Source: Stromatinia cepivora
Taxonomy: Eukaryota > Ascomycota > Leotiomycetes > Helotiales > Sclerotiniaceae
Reading direction: 5' to 3'
Assembly (NCBI GenBank): GCA_014898415.1
Contig: RCTD01000024.1
Location: forward strand, 496,001 to 560,000
Length of the DNA: 64,000 nt
Below are positions 14,031 through 24,885 of this stretch, one piece after another. Position 1 is the stretch's first letter. Each line of letters opens with the position of its first letter. The notes under the pieces are model-generated. The model was not told the DNA's origin. It ran no database searches and saw only the letters and a list, made by a program, of their open reading frames with translations. Position numbers and translations under genes: made by a program.

Positions 14031-14339
14031 TATTACAGAAAACCTTGTAATCTCTTATATCTTATAAAGAATCAAAATATATACTTTCCAATCAAAATGA
14101 AGGATCTATTAGCCCTTACCAATCTATCAATTGATAAGATGATCCTGATATCCTAATAAACAAAGATCTAGCTTAATTAAGATGTATATCGACTAGATAA
14201 TTATTTATTTGTTCTATATATACAGCTTTTGATTTATATAATCAAAAGCAAATCATTCAATTCTTTTACTCTACCAATCATGTGTACCATCTATTCCCCG
14301 ATCCCTGAAAGTGCTCTGTAATCATACTATCCCGTGATA
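14031..14339 (+). repeat. 3' LTR of element A
   Basis: This is the 309 bp partner of 6054-6362. Its left part is strongly mutated (TATTACAGAA for TGTCACGGAA), while its right 60 bases keep unmutated sites such as CCCCGATCCCTGAAAGTGCTCTG. This is the mirror image of the 5' LTR. Confidence 0.93.
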
Positions 14340-17155
14340 ATTATATTATCTACAATTCATTTACAAATATCCGGTTATCTAATAATCTTTTAAATCATAT
14401 TTTACTTTAATAATACCTTTTTAAATGAACTTTTACAAATATTATATCCAAAAAAAAAAGATCTATTTCGATCTAATCGACAAAAATATAAACCCCTTTA
14501 AAAATATACTATTACTTTTATAATATAATGAACTTTTCTTTTTATATATCCTAAATCTTCGAAAATTTATTTTAAAAAGCTATTTCTTTCTCCCCAATTA
14601 TTTCAATAACTTTTTGAAGAAAATATGAATATAGGATTAGATAATGTTATTATTAAAAGAAAAAAGATTGGTAAAGAGAAGATTCCAGTATATGAAATCG
14701 ATACTCCTAATAATTCAATTGTTCTTTTCGAATCATTATTATAATTATAAGATCTTTATATAATAATTATAAATTTGAAAAAGGAGAATTGATAATTAAA
14801 AATTATAATAACAATGAGTTCTGTAATAATATAATCTCTTTTTGAACCTTAAATGATATTTATATAGATATCCAGATCAATAGTAGTATTTGGGATTCCT
14901 TTTATTCCTTTAATCGAAATCTAAGAATCTTTATTCAAGCAAACCCGAAGATCCCGAAATCAGAGGAAGAAAACTTTGATCAGATGATCTGATCATCCAG
15001 GGTCTTTCGATAAGTCTCCTTTCCTTTCAGGAAGTGATGATTTATCTAATAATCAAGAGTCCTTTTATTTAAGAAGCCGATCTAATTGATCAAGATTGTA
15101 TTCCTGTGTTAATTACAATTTACAATAAGATGTATATATATCAAAACCTATAAATCTTATTACTAAATTTAATGATAATATTGAATTTAAAACTAGTTTA
15201 TAATAATTATTAATTATAGAATGATTCGAATTATATATTATATTATTTAAGAATGAAATGTAATATTGTGTATATGTAATTGATCAAATCAAATTGGAAG
15301 TATAAGTATATTGTTATACTTTTTATATACGAATGCTCTGATTTATAGTATTCGAATTAATCGAACAGTTTATAATAATCTATTGGAATTTGATTGAAAT
15401 TGATGATATTTGTTTTTAATACGAAATGTAGGTTATGTTTAATATGATTTGATATAGCAATTTCCTAGAATGGTATAGAAAGTTCAGATTATTTATTACC
15501 CAAATAGAGATTACCGATAATAAAATTCTATTCAAGAATCTCGAATGAAAGATTTCCGATTTTTTTTTGCGAATAATAATAATATTTATCAAGGATTACA
15601 AGATTACAAAAGAATTTATGAATATATTTATTAGAATAGATCAAAATGAAGTTTTATTACAAAAACAAAACCGATATTGTATTAATCGAGAAGCTTTTAT
15701 AATTATTTGTAAACCAATGATTATTATGAATCCTTTGTAATCTTTTTGGAGCTTTAATAACTTCAATTTTGGAATCTCTATATTCCCGAAACCATTTCTA
15801 CCCTGGAATACCCCTTCCGGATATACTGGTCTCGCTACATCCAATAACTATTCGAATTTCAAATATTTATCGTCTTTTCCTTCTTCTAGAATAATATATA
15901 TATCAATACTTCATATCGATAATCTCAATAAAATCAAAATGATACAAAAAGAAATAAAAGAATTCAAAGAATATCGAAATATTGAAAAAGATTTCAATCT
16001 AAAAATTATAATTGAAATTATATAGAATATTTATTTAAAAAAAGAAAAGTATTTAAAATTAAACATTTAAATTCTATTTTTATTCTAAACGTTATACAGG
16101 ATATAAGATTTCTTGATTTAATTAAGCTTATAGAAAGAAAAGCATTCATCTTTTTTTGTAATCTTTCGAAAAATGATTATATTTATTAATCAAAAGTATT
16201 TATTGATTTTGAAGTAAATAGATTCGTTTTTATTAATATTATATTCTTTATTTATTTATTTCCTATATTTAAATCAAGAATTATATTGTTTGAAATTTCA
16301 ATTAAAATTAAAAAGTATAATAATATATAAGGCTATATTATTATTCATTTTATATTCCTTAATTTAATAATCGATAATTGTAAATAATCTTTTATCCCTT
16401 TTTTTATTACTGAATTAAAGAATTATAGTATTATTTTAAATAGACTTTGATTATTAAAGATTTGAGCGAAATTCGATTACTTCAATCGATATTTCGAATA
16501 GTCTAAAAAGAGATTCTATACTATTTTTTATTCGAATAATCTCTTTATTATCTAATCATCTTTTCGCAAATAAAAAATCGATCGATTAGTTCAACAAAAT
16601 GTTGATCAACGAGATAATCAATTCGAAGAATATTGGAATTATAGAAATTCACAATTAAACAAATTAATTATAATTGATGATATACAATAAAAACCTTCAA
16701 ATATAAATATAATACAAACTTTTGTTGAAAAAAAAGAAGCCCTAATTTCTTTCAAATTTAATCTACCTCCTTTTCAATCAATTATACCATTATTACAGAT
16801 TTACAAATACCTCCCCTATATATTATCCGAAATCCTTAATCTATACATACTCAAATCCGATAAATTCTAATTAGAATACAAAAAAAATGAATAAATTGAA
16901 TTCTTTATTATTATTCTGAAAGAATTTGATAATATAATAAACTTTTAATAGAATAAATAATATACAAAAGAAAGAATATTAATTGCTTTAATTGAATTCA
17001 AGAATACAAAAGTTCAAAAGAAACTCGATTAAGTATTAACCAAAATCGATTCAAAACCTAAAATATCATTTGAATATCGATAATATCATTGAACCTTTTC
17101 CAAATATAAATTAAACATCTTATTTTCTAATCGATCTTATAATTATAAAATTATA

Positions 17156-17581
17156 TTGAAAAACAAAGAAAAACAAATTTTGCATTATAATCCGCTTTAC
17201 AAAATATTTCTGAAACAATTGGAAATCATTAAAGAATATATTATGAATAATCTTAATAAAGATTTCATTGAATCCAATCAAGTTTTTTATATTGTATCTA
17301 TTTTATTCATCAAAAAACCCAATAATAATTTGAAGTTCTGTATAAATTTCAGATTGTTGAATTCCTTAACATATAAGGATCAATATCCCCTCCCTTTGAT
17401 CGACGAAATACTTTCTCGACTTTCTGATATTAAGATCTTTATCAAACTCGATATTCATCAAACTTTTCATTATATAAAAATGGATTCTATTTCGAAAGAG
17501 TATACTACCTTTCGAACCCGATATAGATTATACAAATATAAGATTGTACTATTCGGATTAACGAATAATCCTACAATCTAA
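17156..17581 (+). pseudogene. Reverse transcriptase fragment of element B (Ty3/gypsy)
   Basis: This 141-codon open frame is the longest surviving piece of the gypsy polymerase. It spans the N-terminal reverse transcriptase region with LFIKKPNNNLKFCINFRLLN, YPLPLIDEILSRLSD, KLDIHQTFHYIKM and FRTRYRLYKYKIVLFGLTNNP. These match the conserved order of gypsy reverse transcriptases. The frame ends at a TAA, and the rest of the domain continues in the same region interrupted by more stops. It is a relic without its own promoter and not a functional gene. Confidence 0.9.
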
Positions 17582-18959
17582 TAATCCTACAATCTATCAA
17601 TATTATATAAATAATATTCTATTCGATTACTTAAACATCTTTTATATAGTATATCTCAACGATATTCTAATCTATTTTAAGAACAAAGAAGAGCATCAAA
17701 TTCATATTAAACTAATTCTCGAATAATTAGAAACTATTGGTCTATAAACGGATCTCAAGAAATACAAATTCAACGTTATATACATCAAGTATTTGGGCTT
17801 TATTATTTCTATTAAAGGAATAAAAATGAACCCTGAAAAGATTGAAATAATTGAGAATTGGATTTTTCCGATAATAATAAAAGGGATTCAATCATTCTTC
17901 AGTTTTTGTAATTTTTATTGATAATTTATTAAGGATTACAATATAATAACGAAACCTTTCAACAAATTTATTAAAACAAATATTAAATTTATATTCAACA
18001 AAATATACCAAAATGTATTCAATATCTTAAAGAAAAAGTTTATTTCCGTTCTGTTTCTACAATATTATAATCATCGATTCCTTTATATATTCGAAACAGA
18101 TATATCCAATGAAGTAATTACTAATATATTATTATAATAATATAGTAAAGATTGATTTCCTGTAGTTTATTTCTTCAAAATCATAATTGCTATTGAATTG
18201 AATTATAAAATTTATGATAAAGAAATACTATCAATTATTCGATCTTTTAATTATTGAAGAATAGAATTTGCTGGTTTATTATATAAAATCAAGGTTTATA
18301 TTGATTATAAGGTCTTCGAATATTTTATAATTATCAAAACTTTCAATACTCGATAAGTTTGTTGAATAGAAGTTCTAATCGATTATAATTTTATTATTAT
18401 ATATTATTCTGGAAAAGATAACCCTTTCGTTAATATTTTAATTCATTGGATCAACGAATTGGATTTTTAGAATTATATTAAGAAGAAGAATCGCTTTCAG
18501 TAGTTTATTAAAGATAATCAAATTGATATCGAAATCATAAGAAAAACCTTATAAAAGCATTACCCAAACAAAATAGTGATTATTAGTATCGATTTGAATA
18601 AAATCGTTTCTCGATTTAATCTAATTAATTATATTATCAAAGCAAATAAAACTATAGATAGTTTGTTAGTATTTAGAATACAAGTTATCTAAAATTACAA
18701 ATATATATTATTCCAAAATAATTTTTTATTTTATAATGATTGCCTGATAATGCTTAACGTCGATAATCTTCGAATTTATTTGATTTGTGAAGCCTATAAT
18801 TCTGTTTCTATTGTTTATTTTAATACAAGCAAAACCTATCTTTTATTATTTCAATAATATTATTGGCCCAAAATATACGATATTGTAATTAGATATATAT
18901 ACAATTATTATATCTACAAATGTAATTCTGTTTCATACAATTATACTCCTGATTTATTA

Positions 18960-19400
18960 CATCCATTTCCGATTCCTAATCGAATATAGCAATATATTAC
19001 TATAAATTATTATAGCTTTAATAAGGATAAATATAAATATAACAATGTTTTAATCATTATTAATCGATTAACAAAACAAACTATCTCTATATCTTATCAC
19101 AAATCAATCGATACTCGAATTCAAATACAATTATATCTCTATTATATATATCAATATTATAATCCTTTTGATACTATAATATCGGATCGCAGCCCCTAAT
19201 TCATATTACAATTCTAAAATGAATTCAATTAAATCTTAAAAACCGATCTCAAATTATCTATTATTTATCATCCTCAAATCGATGATCAAATTGAGATTTA
19301 TAATTAATATCTTTAGTAACGGTTAAAGCTGTTTATTAACTATTATCAAAACGATTAATCAGAATTCCTATCTATAATAAATTATATACAATTTATTTTT
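18960..19400 (+). pseudogene. Integrase core relic of element B
   Basis: Stop-interrupted translation shows, in order, a PFPIPNR linker, an NRLTKQTISI segment, ISDRSP and YHPQIDDQIE. These correspond to successive conserved parts of gypsy integrases, including the second and third catalytic acidic positions. There are several in-frame stops. It lies in the expected place between RNase H and the chromodomain. Confidence 0.8.
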
Positions 19401-19719
19401 CTATACAACTTTTTAGAAGGGTTTATATCTTACGAAACCCTATACAGATATATATTGAAATATATATAGAAATAAAAGGAAAACGTTAATAAACCAACAA
19501 ATAATATAAATATATATAATATCCGTATATATACAAAATATAATAGATTAGCTTTTATATAAACAAAAAAAGGTCTATTATATATCTAAGCCAAGATATC
19601 GAAATCCATAAATACTTATCAATATAAGATCGATTTCGATATCGGAGATTATATATAACTCAATATAAAAAGTTACTTTACCCAAAGATCATTTAAGAAA
19701 CTGGATTTCTTAATTCAAG

Positions 19720-20090
19720 GAAGATTTAAAATCATTAATCAATTTAGAAACTCTTTTAAATTCGAATTCCCGATTATAATGAAAATTCATTTTGTTTTCC
19801 CTTTAGATCGATTATATAAGATATATAACGATCCTCTTCCTAATTAGATACTCGAATCATCTTTATTTATTAATATAACTGATAATTCGGAATAAGAAAT
19901 GGAGAAAGTTTTAGCAATAAAGAAAGTATGAAAAACCCTACTATATAGAATCTCGTAGTTTAATAATAATATCGATCTTATCTGGTATCCTGCTTTCGAT
20001 CTTAAAATATCACTGTATTTCTTATATAATTTTCATCTGACCAATCCAATATTGCTTGATCCTTCTAATCGACTAATTGATTAAATAAAG
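19720..20090 (+). pseudogene. Integrase C-terminus and chromodomain relic of element B
   Basis: The sequence KIHFVFPLDRL near 19785 is the usual lead-in of fungal chromovirus integrases. It is followed by an acidic spacer, then EWEKVLAIKK and WYPAFD, which are the core strands of a chromodomain. In living elements of this class the chromodomain directs integration to histone H3K9-methylated chromatin. Stops disrupt this copy. Confidence 0.78.
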
Positions 20091-20843
20091 CTCTATAAAA
20101 GCAAAAAGGATAATTATAATTATATAGATAACGATTCATCTATAAAACTAAAAGAAAGAAAAGTGTTCTTTAATATAATAAATTAGACATTATGATTTTA
20201 TAATAATACATATATATATAATTATAAAAGGATCAAAAAACCTATACAAATTCGAAGGAATTTGATTATATATATATATAGCTCAAACTCTATACAATAG
20301 ACAAACTACTATCATCAAAACAATACAAAAACAATATATTTCAAAAAAGTTATATCTATAATTATTTCAAAAATTATACAAAGGGAAGTTTGAATATAAT
20401 AAAAACGAAATATAATATTACCCTTATCGATTTCATTCAATTTGATTGATTTGATCAATTTAATCGATTAATTTGATCGATTTCAGAATTGATTATAATA
20501 ATTATTCATTATTATTATATTATAATTCAATCTCATTCCCTTTTCTATTAAAACTTTTTCCTTTCAAAAGTTCCTCAAATCAAAAAGAATATAAATCAAT
20601 ATTAATTTAATCAATTGATGAACGATTTGGTCGATTTGATTAATTCATTCGTCATTTTGATCAATTTGATCGATAATTTTGGTCAATTTAATCAATTTCC
20701 AATAAATTGATTAAATCAACCAAAATGATTAATCTAATTGATTTAGAATTCATAAACCTTTACAAAATCTGATTTCCGATGAAATAACAATAAAATAAAG
20801 GAATGAAACACTCAAAAACAAGCTTTTCCGAAGAAGAAAGTAA

Positions 20844-21125
20844 TATTACGAATTATAAACCATAGGAAGCTAATTATATAATACCTTTTATCTCTTATAT
20901 CAATTTATAAATTGATTATCTATATATATATATTATAAATCATATAATTTAATATAATAAAATAATAACCCTAATAATATATATATATAATCCTATAATC
21001 TACAAATGAGTATTTGTATATATATATCTAATCGCTCCTTACAAGCCATAGTTCTTTAGTTGTAGATTCTAAAGAATATAATTGACTCTGTTTATTCAGT
21101 TCTACTACGGCTCTTGTGCGTCACA
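20844..21125 (+). repeat. 3' LTR of element B
   Basis: This 282 bp LTR starts TATTACG (a mutated TGTCACG) and ends GTGCGTCACA. Its left part is strongly AT-shifted and its right 90 bases are almost free of transitions relative to the 5' LTR. The array of purines just before it fits a polypurine tract. Confidence 0.88.
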
Positions 21126-21718
21126 GTAAACTGATCGTCTGTATATCTGCATTACAATTTATATGATTTAGTATAATAAAATAATAATCCTAATAATGTA
21201 TATATATAGCTTTACAATTTACAAATGAATATTTGTATATATATATCTAATCATTCCTTATAAATTATAATTCTTCAATTATAGATTTTAAGAAATATAA
21301 TTAATCTTATTTATTCAATTCTACTATAACTTTTATACATTATATTATCTACAATTCATTTACAAATATCCGGTTATCTAATAATCTTTTAAATAATATT
21401 TTACTTTAATAATACCTTTTTAGATGAACTTTTACAAATATTATATCCAAAAAAAAAAAGATCTATTTTGATCTAATCGACAAAAATATAAACCCCTTTA
21501 AAAATATACTATTACTTTTATAATATAATGAACTTTTCTTTCTATATATCCTAAATCTTCGAAAATTTATTCTAAAAAACTATTTCTTTCTCCTCAATTA
21601 TTTCAATAACCCTTTGAAGAAAATATAGATATAAATTTAGATAATATTATTATTAAAAGAAAGAAAATTAATAAAAAGAAGATTTCAATATATAAAGTCA
21701 ATATTCTCAACAATTCAA
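21126..21718 (+). mobile_element. Truncated second copy of element B (LTR part plus 5' internal)
   Basis: 21126-21344 equals the last 219 bp of the B LTR, without gaps against 5836-6053 plus 14345. 21345 to about 21718 matches the internal start of B at 14346 to about 14715. The first 63 bp of this LTR are missing and it abuts the 3' LTR of B directly. The segment includes the uninterrupted sequence into which element A jumped in the other copy. After about 21718 similarity stops and non-repetitive DNA resumes. Confidence 0.88.
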
Positions 21719-23193
21719 GATAAGATTAGATTTGTGTAACAAAGATTGTTTTTCGTTTTAGTATAGATAAAAATCCTACAACCAATCAAAAAGGAAATTT
21801 GGAAACCACTGGTTCCTGATATCTTACAATGATTGGTTAATTTCTTGAAAAATGTCTAGATAGGTACATTATTATAGTACGGTACCTCTAAATTAATAGA
21901 TACCTTTTTTTCTAGGTACCGACTAAAAGATAGGTACCTATATTTCTGTAGGTAACCTTTTCTCCAGATACATTGATATTGAGAGATACACAGATAGAAA
22001 TATACTAGTCTCAAATAAGAAAAAACTGGCAAAAATCTCATGATAATTAAGGCAGTGGCGTTCTTAGTTGCCGTCATCCCATCTAGTATATACCTGGAAG
22101 CCACTTAGTTTTCGATGCCTACTCGCACTTGAGGCTTACTTGCACTTGAGGCTTGCTTGCACTTGAGGCTTGCTTGCACTTGAGGCTTACTTGCACTTGA
22201 GGCTTACTTGCACTTCAGGCCTACTTGCACTTGAGGCCTACTTGCAATTGTAGCCTTCTATTTAAAGAACACATTTCATTTTTATTTATAATTTAGGTCT
22301 TCTTTATAAGAAACAAGGTAGGTTTGTCATGGCCGAACTGATGTTCCAGCGAGTACTCAAAGCAAATAGCAAAGTATAGAATCCTATATATATCCTTCTA
22401 TATCAAGTCGAGTTTCTTGTAGTCTTTTAAAAGAACGGGTAGTGAAAAGGCGAATATATTCATTATCTCACTTTAATATCCCCAGATATAGATATTTCTT
22501 TGCAAGTAGTTCAATATATACCTCCTCTAGATAAGTTACGTTCATCTGGATGTGAACAAGAAATTTGTCGCCTAAACTAAATTAAAGTTCACTATCGACC
22601 TCCAGCTCCTACGAATTTCTGTTTTCAATAATAAACCTACGACAATACTATTAGTCCCGACGACTACTAGTGACCACTTCCACGTGACTCAGAAGACAAG
22701 CATTCGTAACACTTCTCATCTATGGGCCTGGTGATTGTGCCAAGATCCGTCTGTCAAGCACACCTTTTCCTGTAGTATGTATCTCACAGCCCCTGGCTGT
22801 TTACCACTTTAGGTACTTATCCTATCACTTTTGAGAAGAGTTGATGGAGCCGACATCGATTACCGATCCTCTTCTCGTATCATAACTTCCGCAATTCATC
22901 ATCCGGGAAAATTCTAAATATATCTACGTATTTCACAACTCTTTATCAATCATCGGTACTGTATCGGAAACAGTTCGTGGATTATACAATAAGTCGCATG
23001 TTCATTATGGATATCCTTGGTATCATTGTATCGTACAGTTTTTCCCTAGACCCTTTGTGCCCCAAAAAAATCACCTCCCAATACTGATAACCAGGCCTGC
23101 AGTGTAGTTGATAACAGCATGGGAGTAACTATATGATAAGCAAACTTTCAAACGAACAGTATTCCCAAAACCGCTCGTAGCAAACAATACACC
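21719..23193. other. Intergenic region with a minisatellite
   Basis: Base composition returns to normal here. It holds the 17-bp array at 22114-22249. I find no supported gene. The minus-strand frame at 21856-22104 is partly repeat-derived and unfamiliar. Confidence 0.55.
22114..22249. repeat. 17-bp minisatellite, 8 units (GAGGCTTACTTGCACTT)
   Basis: Eight consecutive 17-bp units differ from each other mainly by C/T and A/G changes. The outer units are the most divergent. It lies about 400 bp outside the RIP island. Confidence 0.96.
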
Positions 23194-24885
23194 TCAAGAT
23201 CGAGCCCTTTTTTTTGGCTTTTTGAATTCTTCCCCCTCAGTCCTCTGAGATAGGGAAGTATCGGAGGGAACATCTCGTGAACCAACAGGGCTTGATTGAC
23301 TACCAGCTTCCCTTAGAGACGCGGCATCATGACTTGTTTGGTCAGAGAGATAGTGGCTTTCGAACCCTTGTGAAAGTCCAGACTCCCCTAGCTCGGATTG
23401 CTGTGAGACCTCAAAATCCAGATCGGGCGGCAAGTCATCGATAACTGAACAGATTCTCTTCAAGTGAGTCGGCATCCATATATCGTAAAGATTCTTGGTG
23501 AATTTGTATGCTGTCCATTTCTCCTTGCCATCCTCGCTAGTGAAGTCGAACGTTTTGATGGGATGGCGGTAGAAAATGGTCTTTTCTCTTTCGATCACAG
23601 GATAATGACCGTAGATTCTCACTGTACGGTGATCGTGCGAGATTGAGAAGGCGAGTATCTCTTGATGAAGCTCCTTTTCGCGTTTCACAAGCCTGAAAAG
23701 TTCAACTGTACCTCTCACTGCAAGTGTCATACTGTGAGCATTCTGTCGATCGGCGATATCAAGTGCCGCGGCGCCACATTTGACCTTGCACGTAAGAAAC
23801 GGGAAATACATCTGTCAGGTAGCCATGAGATAGGAGGTAAAAATATCTGTAACCTCGCTGACGAAAGGTCTAAGTTTTTTGAGTTGATCGTCCGTGAACG
23901 CAGATCGTCCGAATCCCACAGAATAATCAGGCTGTGGGCGAGGACTGTAGAAAGGTATAGCGCTATTCCAGCCTTCATTGACACTTTCAATTAAAGGATC
24001 GAGATGCGTAGCACCATATGTAGCTAGGGTTTCCGCAGAAGGGACGATCAATCGAGCGATATCTTGAACTACCCTTGCCTCGTTCCTGTCCTGTATCTTT
24101 CGACAAGCTTTGTTAAATACGTCATCGCGAAATAAGGAGTCTTGAGGCACTGTTTGCTCCTTCTCTAGTAAAATTCGGCAGATGTTCTTGCTTGCACCCG
24201 TGATGCCCAAGTCGGACTCATCCAGAAAGCTACCCTTGGTCGCAAGGAGGGTAGTGTAGCTCGGACGCGTATAAGGGGCACTTTTTGCTTCCCTCGGCTT
24301 TTGATCGCTAGGTGTGGTAGAGCTAGGTGCGGCAGAGCCAGCTTCCGATTGTTTGCCACGAAAAGATGACGAAGATTTCTTCCTCGCAAGCAGATGATTC
24401 ATGTTGCTCTCCGGTTCAAAGTATTCCTTGGGCCAACGGAGTTCCTTCCTCCAGTATTCAAGTGGGTTTATCTCCTTGCCACTGACACCAACCGCTGTGT
24501 TCTCGCTGATTGTTTCCTGGTTAGGAGATCGTAGCGGGGACGTCCGCGGTCGCTTTTGAGAGGGAGTGGCAGTAGAAGGGAGGGGGGCTTCGTCTTCTTG
24601 CGATAGTTTTCGTTTTCGATTCTTAGTCTGTGGAAACTTGACTTGGGTTAGCTTTATAGTATAGTAGGCAGGAGGAGAGTAGCATACCTCTTTACCGGGA
24701 GTGTTGCTGGTTGGGGAGGGAAGTGAGTACTTTGGTTCGATATTCCTGTCTTTGGATACAATTCGTTCTTGGGGCCGCTGTATCTTTTCTAGGCGTGCGC
24801 TCTTACGAGAAGATAACTGTGGTCGTTCTTTCTTGATACCTTGCGGCCGTTTCCCTTGAGGCCGCTTTGCTTGACGCGGAGCCAT
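23194..24885 (-). pseudogene. DUF7924-like gene with an in-frame stop
   Basis: Two minus-strand frames in the same phase, 24885-23815 and 23811-23194, are separated only by a TGA at 23812-23814. Together they encode 562 residues around that stop. The N-terminus is basic and low-complexity (KRPQGKRPQG). The C-terminal half (PDYSVGFGRSAF, then YFPFLTCKVKCGAAALDIAD and RQNAHSMTLAV) resembles the uncharacterised fungal DUF7924 family as I remember it. The protein ends in a KKPKKRARS nuclear-localisation-like tail. The stop falls within a block I believe is conserved, so a recent nonsense mutation is most likely. A 46-bp intron with the weak donor GTTACA and acceptor CTGACAG would remove it but also conserved residues. 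An optional 60-bp intron is possible at 24628-24687. No biochemical function is known. Confidence 0.72.

Larger units (their letters stand above)
6054..14339 (+). mobile_element. Element A: complete Ty1/copia LTR retrotransposon, RIP-inactivated
   Basis: Two LTRs of exactly 309 bp (6054-6362 and 14031-14339) begin as TGTCACGG or its mutated form and end GTGATA. A 5 bp duplication ATTAT flanks the element (6049-6053 and 14340-14344). The reverse transcriptase active site reads FFIDDIQI at 11136-11159, the copia YVDD position. The RNase H region follows at about 11620-11830, and pol seems to end near 12090, so the order is that of copia elements. The only longish sense frame, 9466-9810, is an acidic stretch between the expected integrase and reverse transcriptase regions. 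Stops and C-to-T/G-to-A changes destroy every coding region. A second copy of its left part lies at 52482-55231. Confidence 0.93.
5773..21125 (+). mobile_element. Element B: RIP-degraded Ty3/gypsy chromovirus, split by element A
   Basis: The 282 bp LTRs are at 5773-6053 plus base 14345, and at 20844-21125. With element A removed the element is about 7.06 kb. Pol order is gypsy-like, all in sense orientation: reverse transcriptase at 17156 to about 18000 (FCINFRLLN, KLDIHQTFH and a YLNDILIYF active-site relic near 17645), RNase H after that, integrase at about 18960-19400 (ISDRSP relic near 19170), and a C-terminal chromodomain at about 19890-20010 (ENWI-like lead-in, then EWEKVLAIKK and WYPAFD). 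A purine stretch GAAGAAGAAAG precedes the 3' LTR and probably served as polypurine tract. Stops are scattered throughout, so no protein can be made. The bases flanking the two LTRs (TTTTT and GTAAA) do not form a target duplication, which suggests recombination after insertion. Confidence 0.88.
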
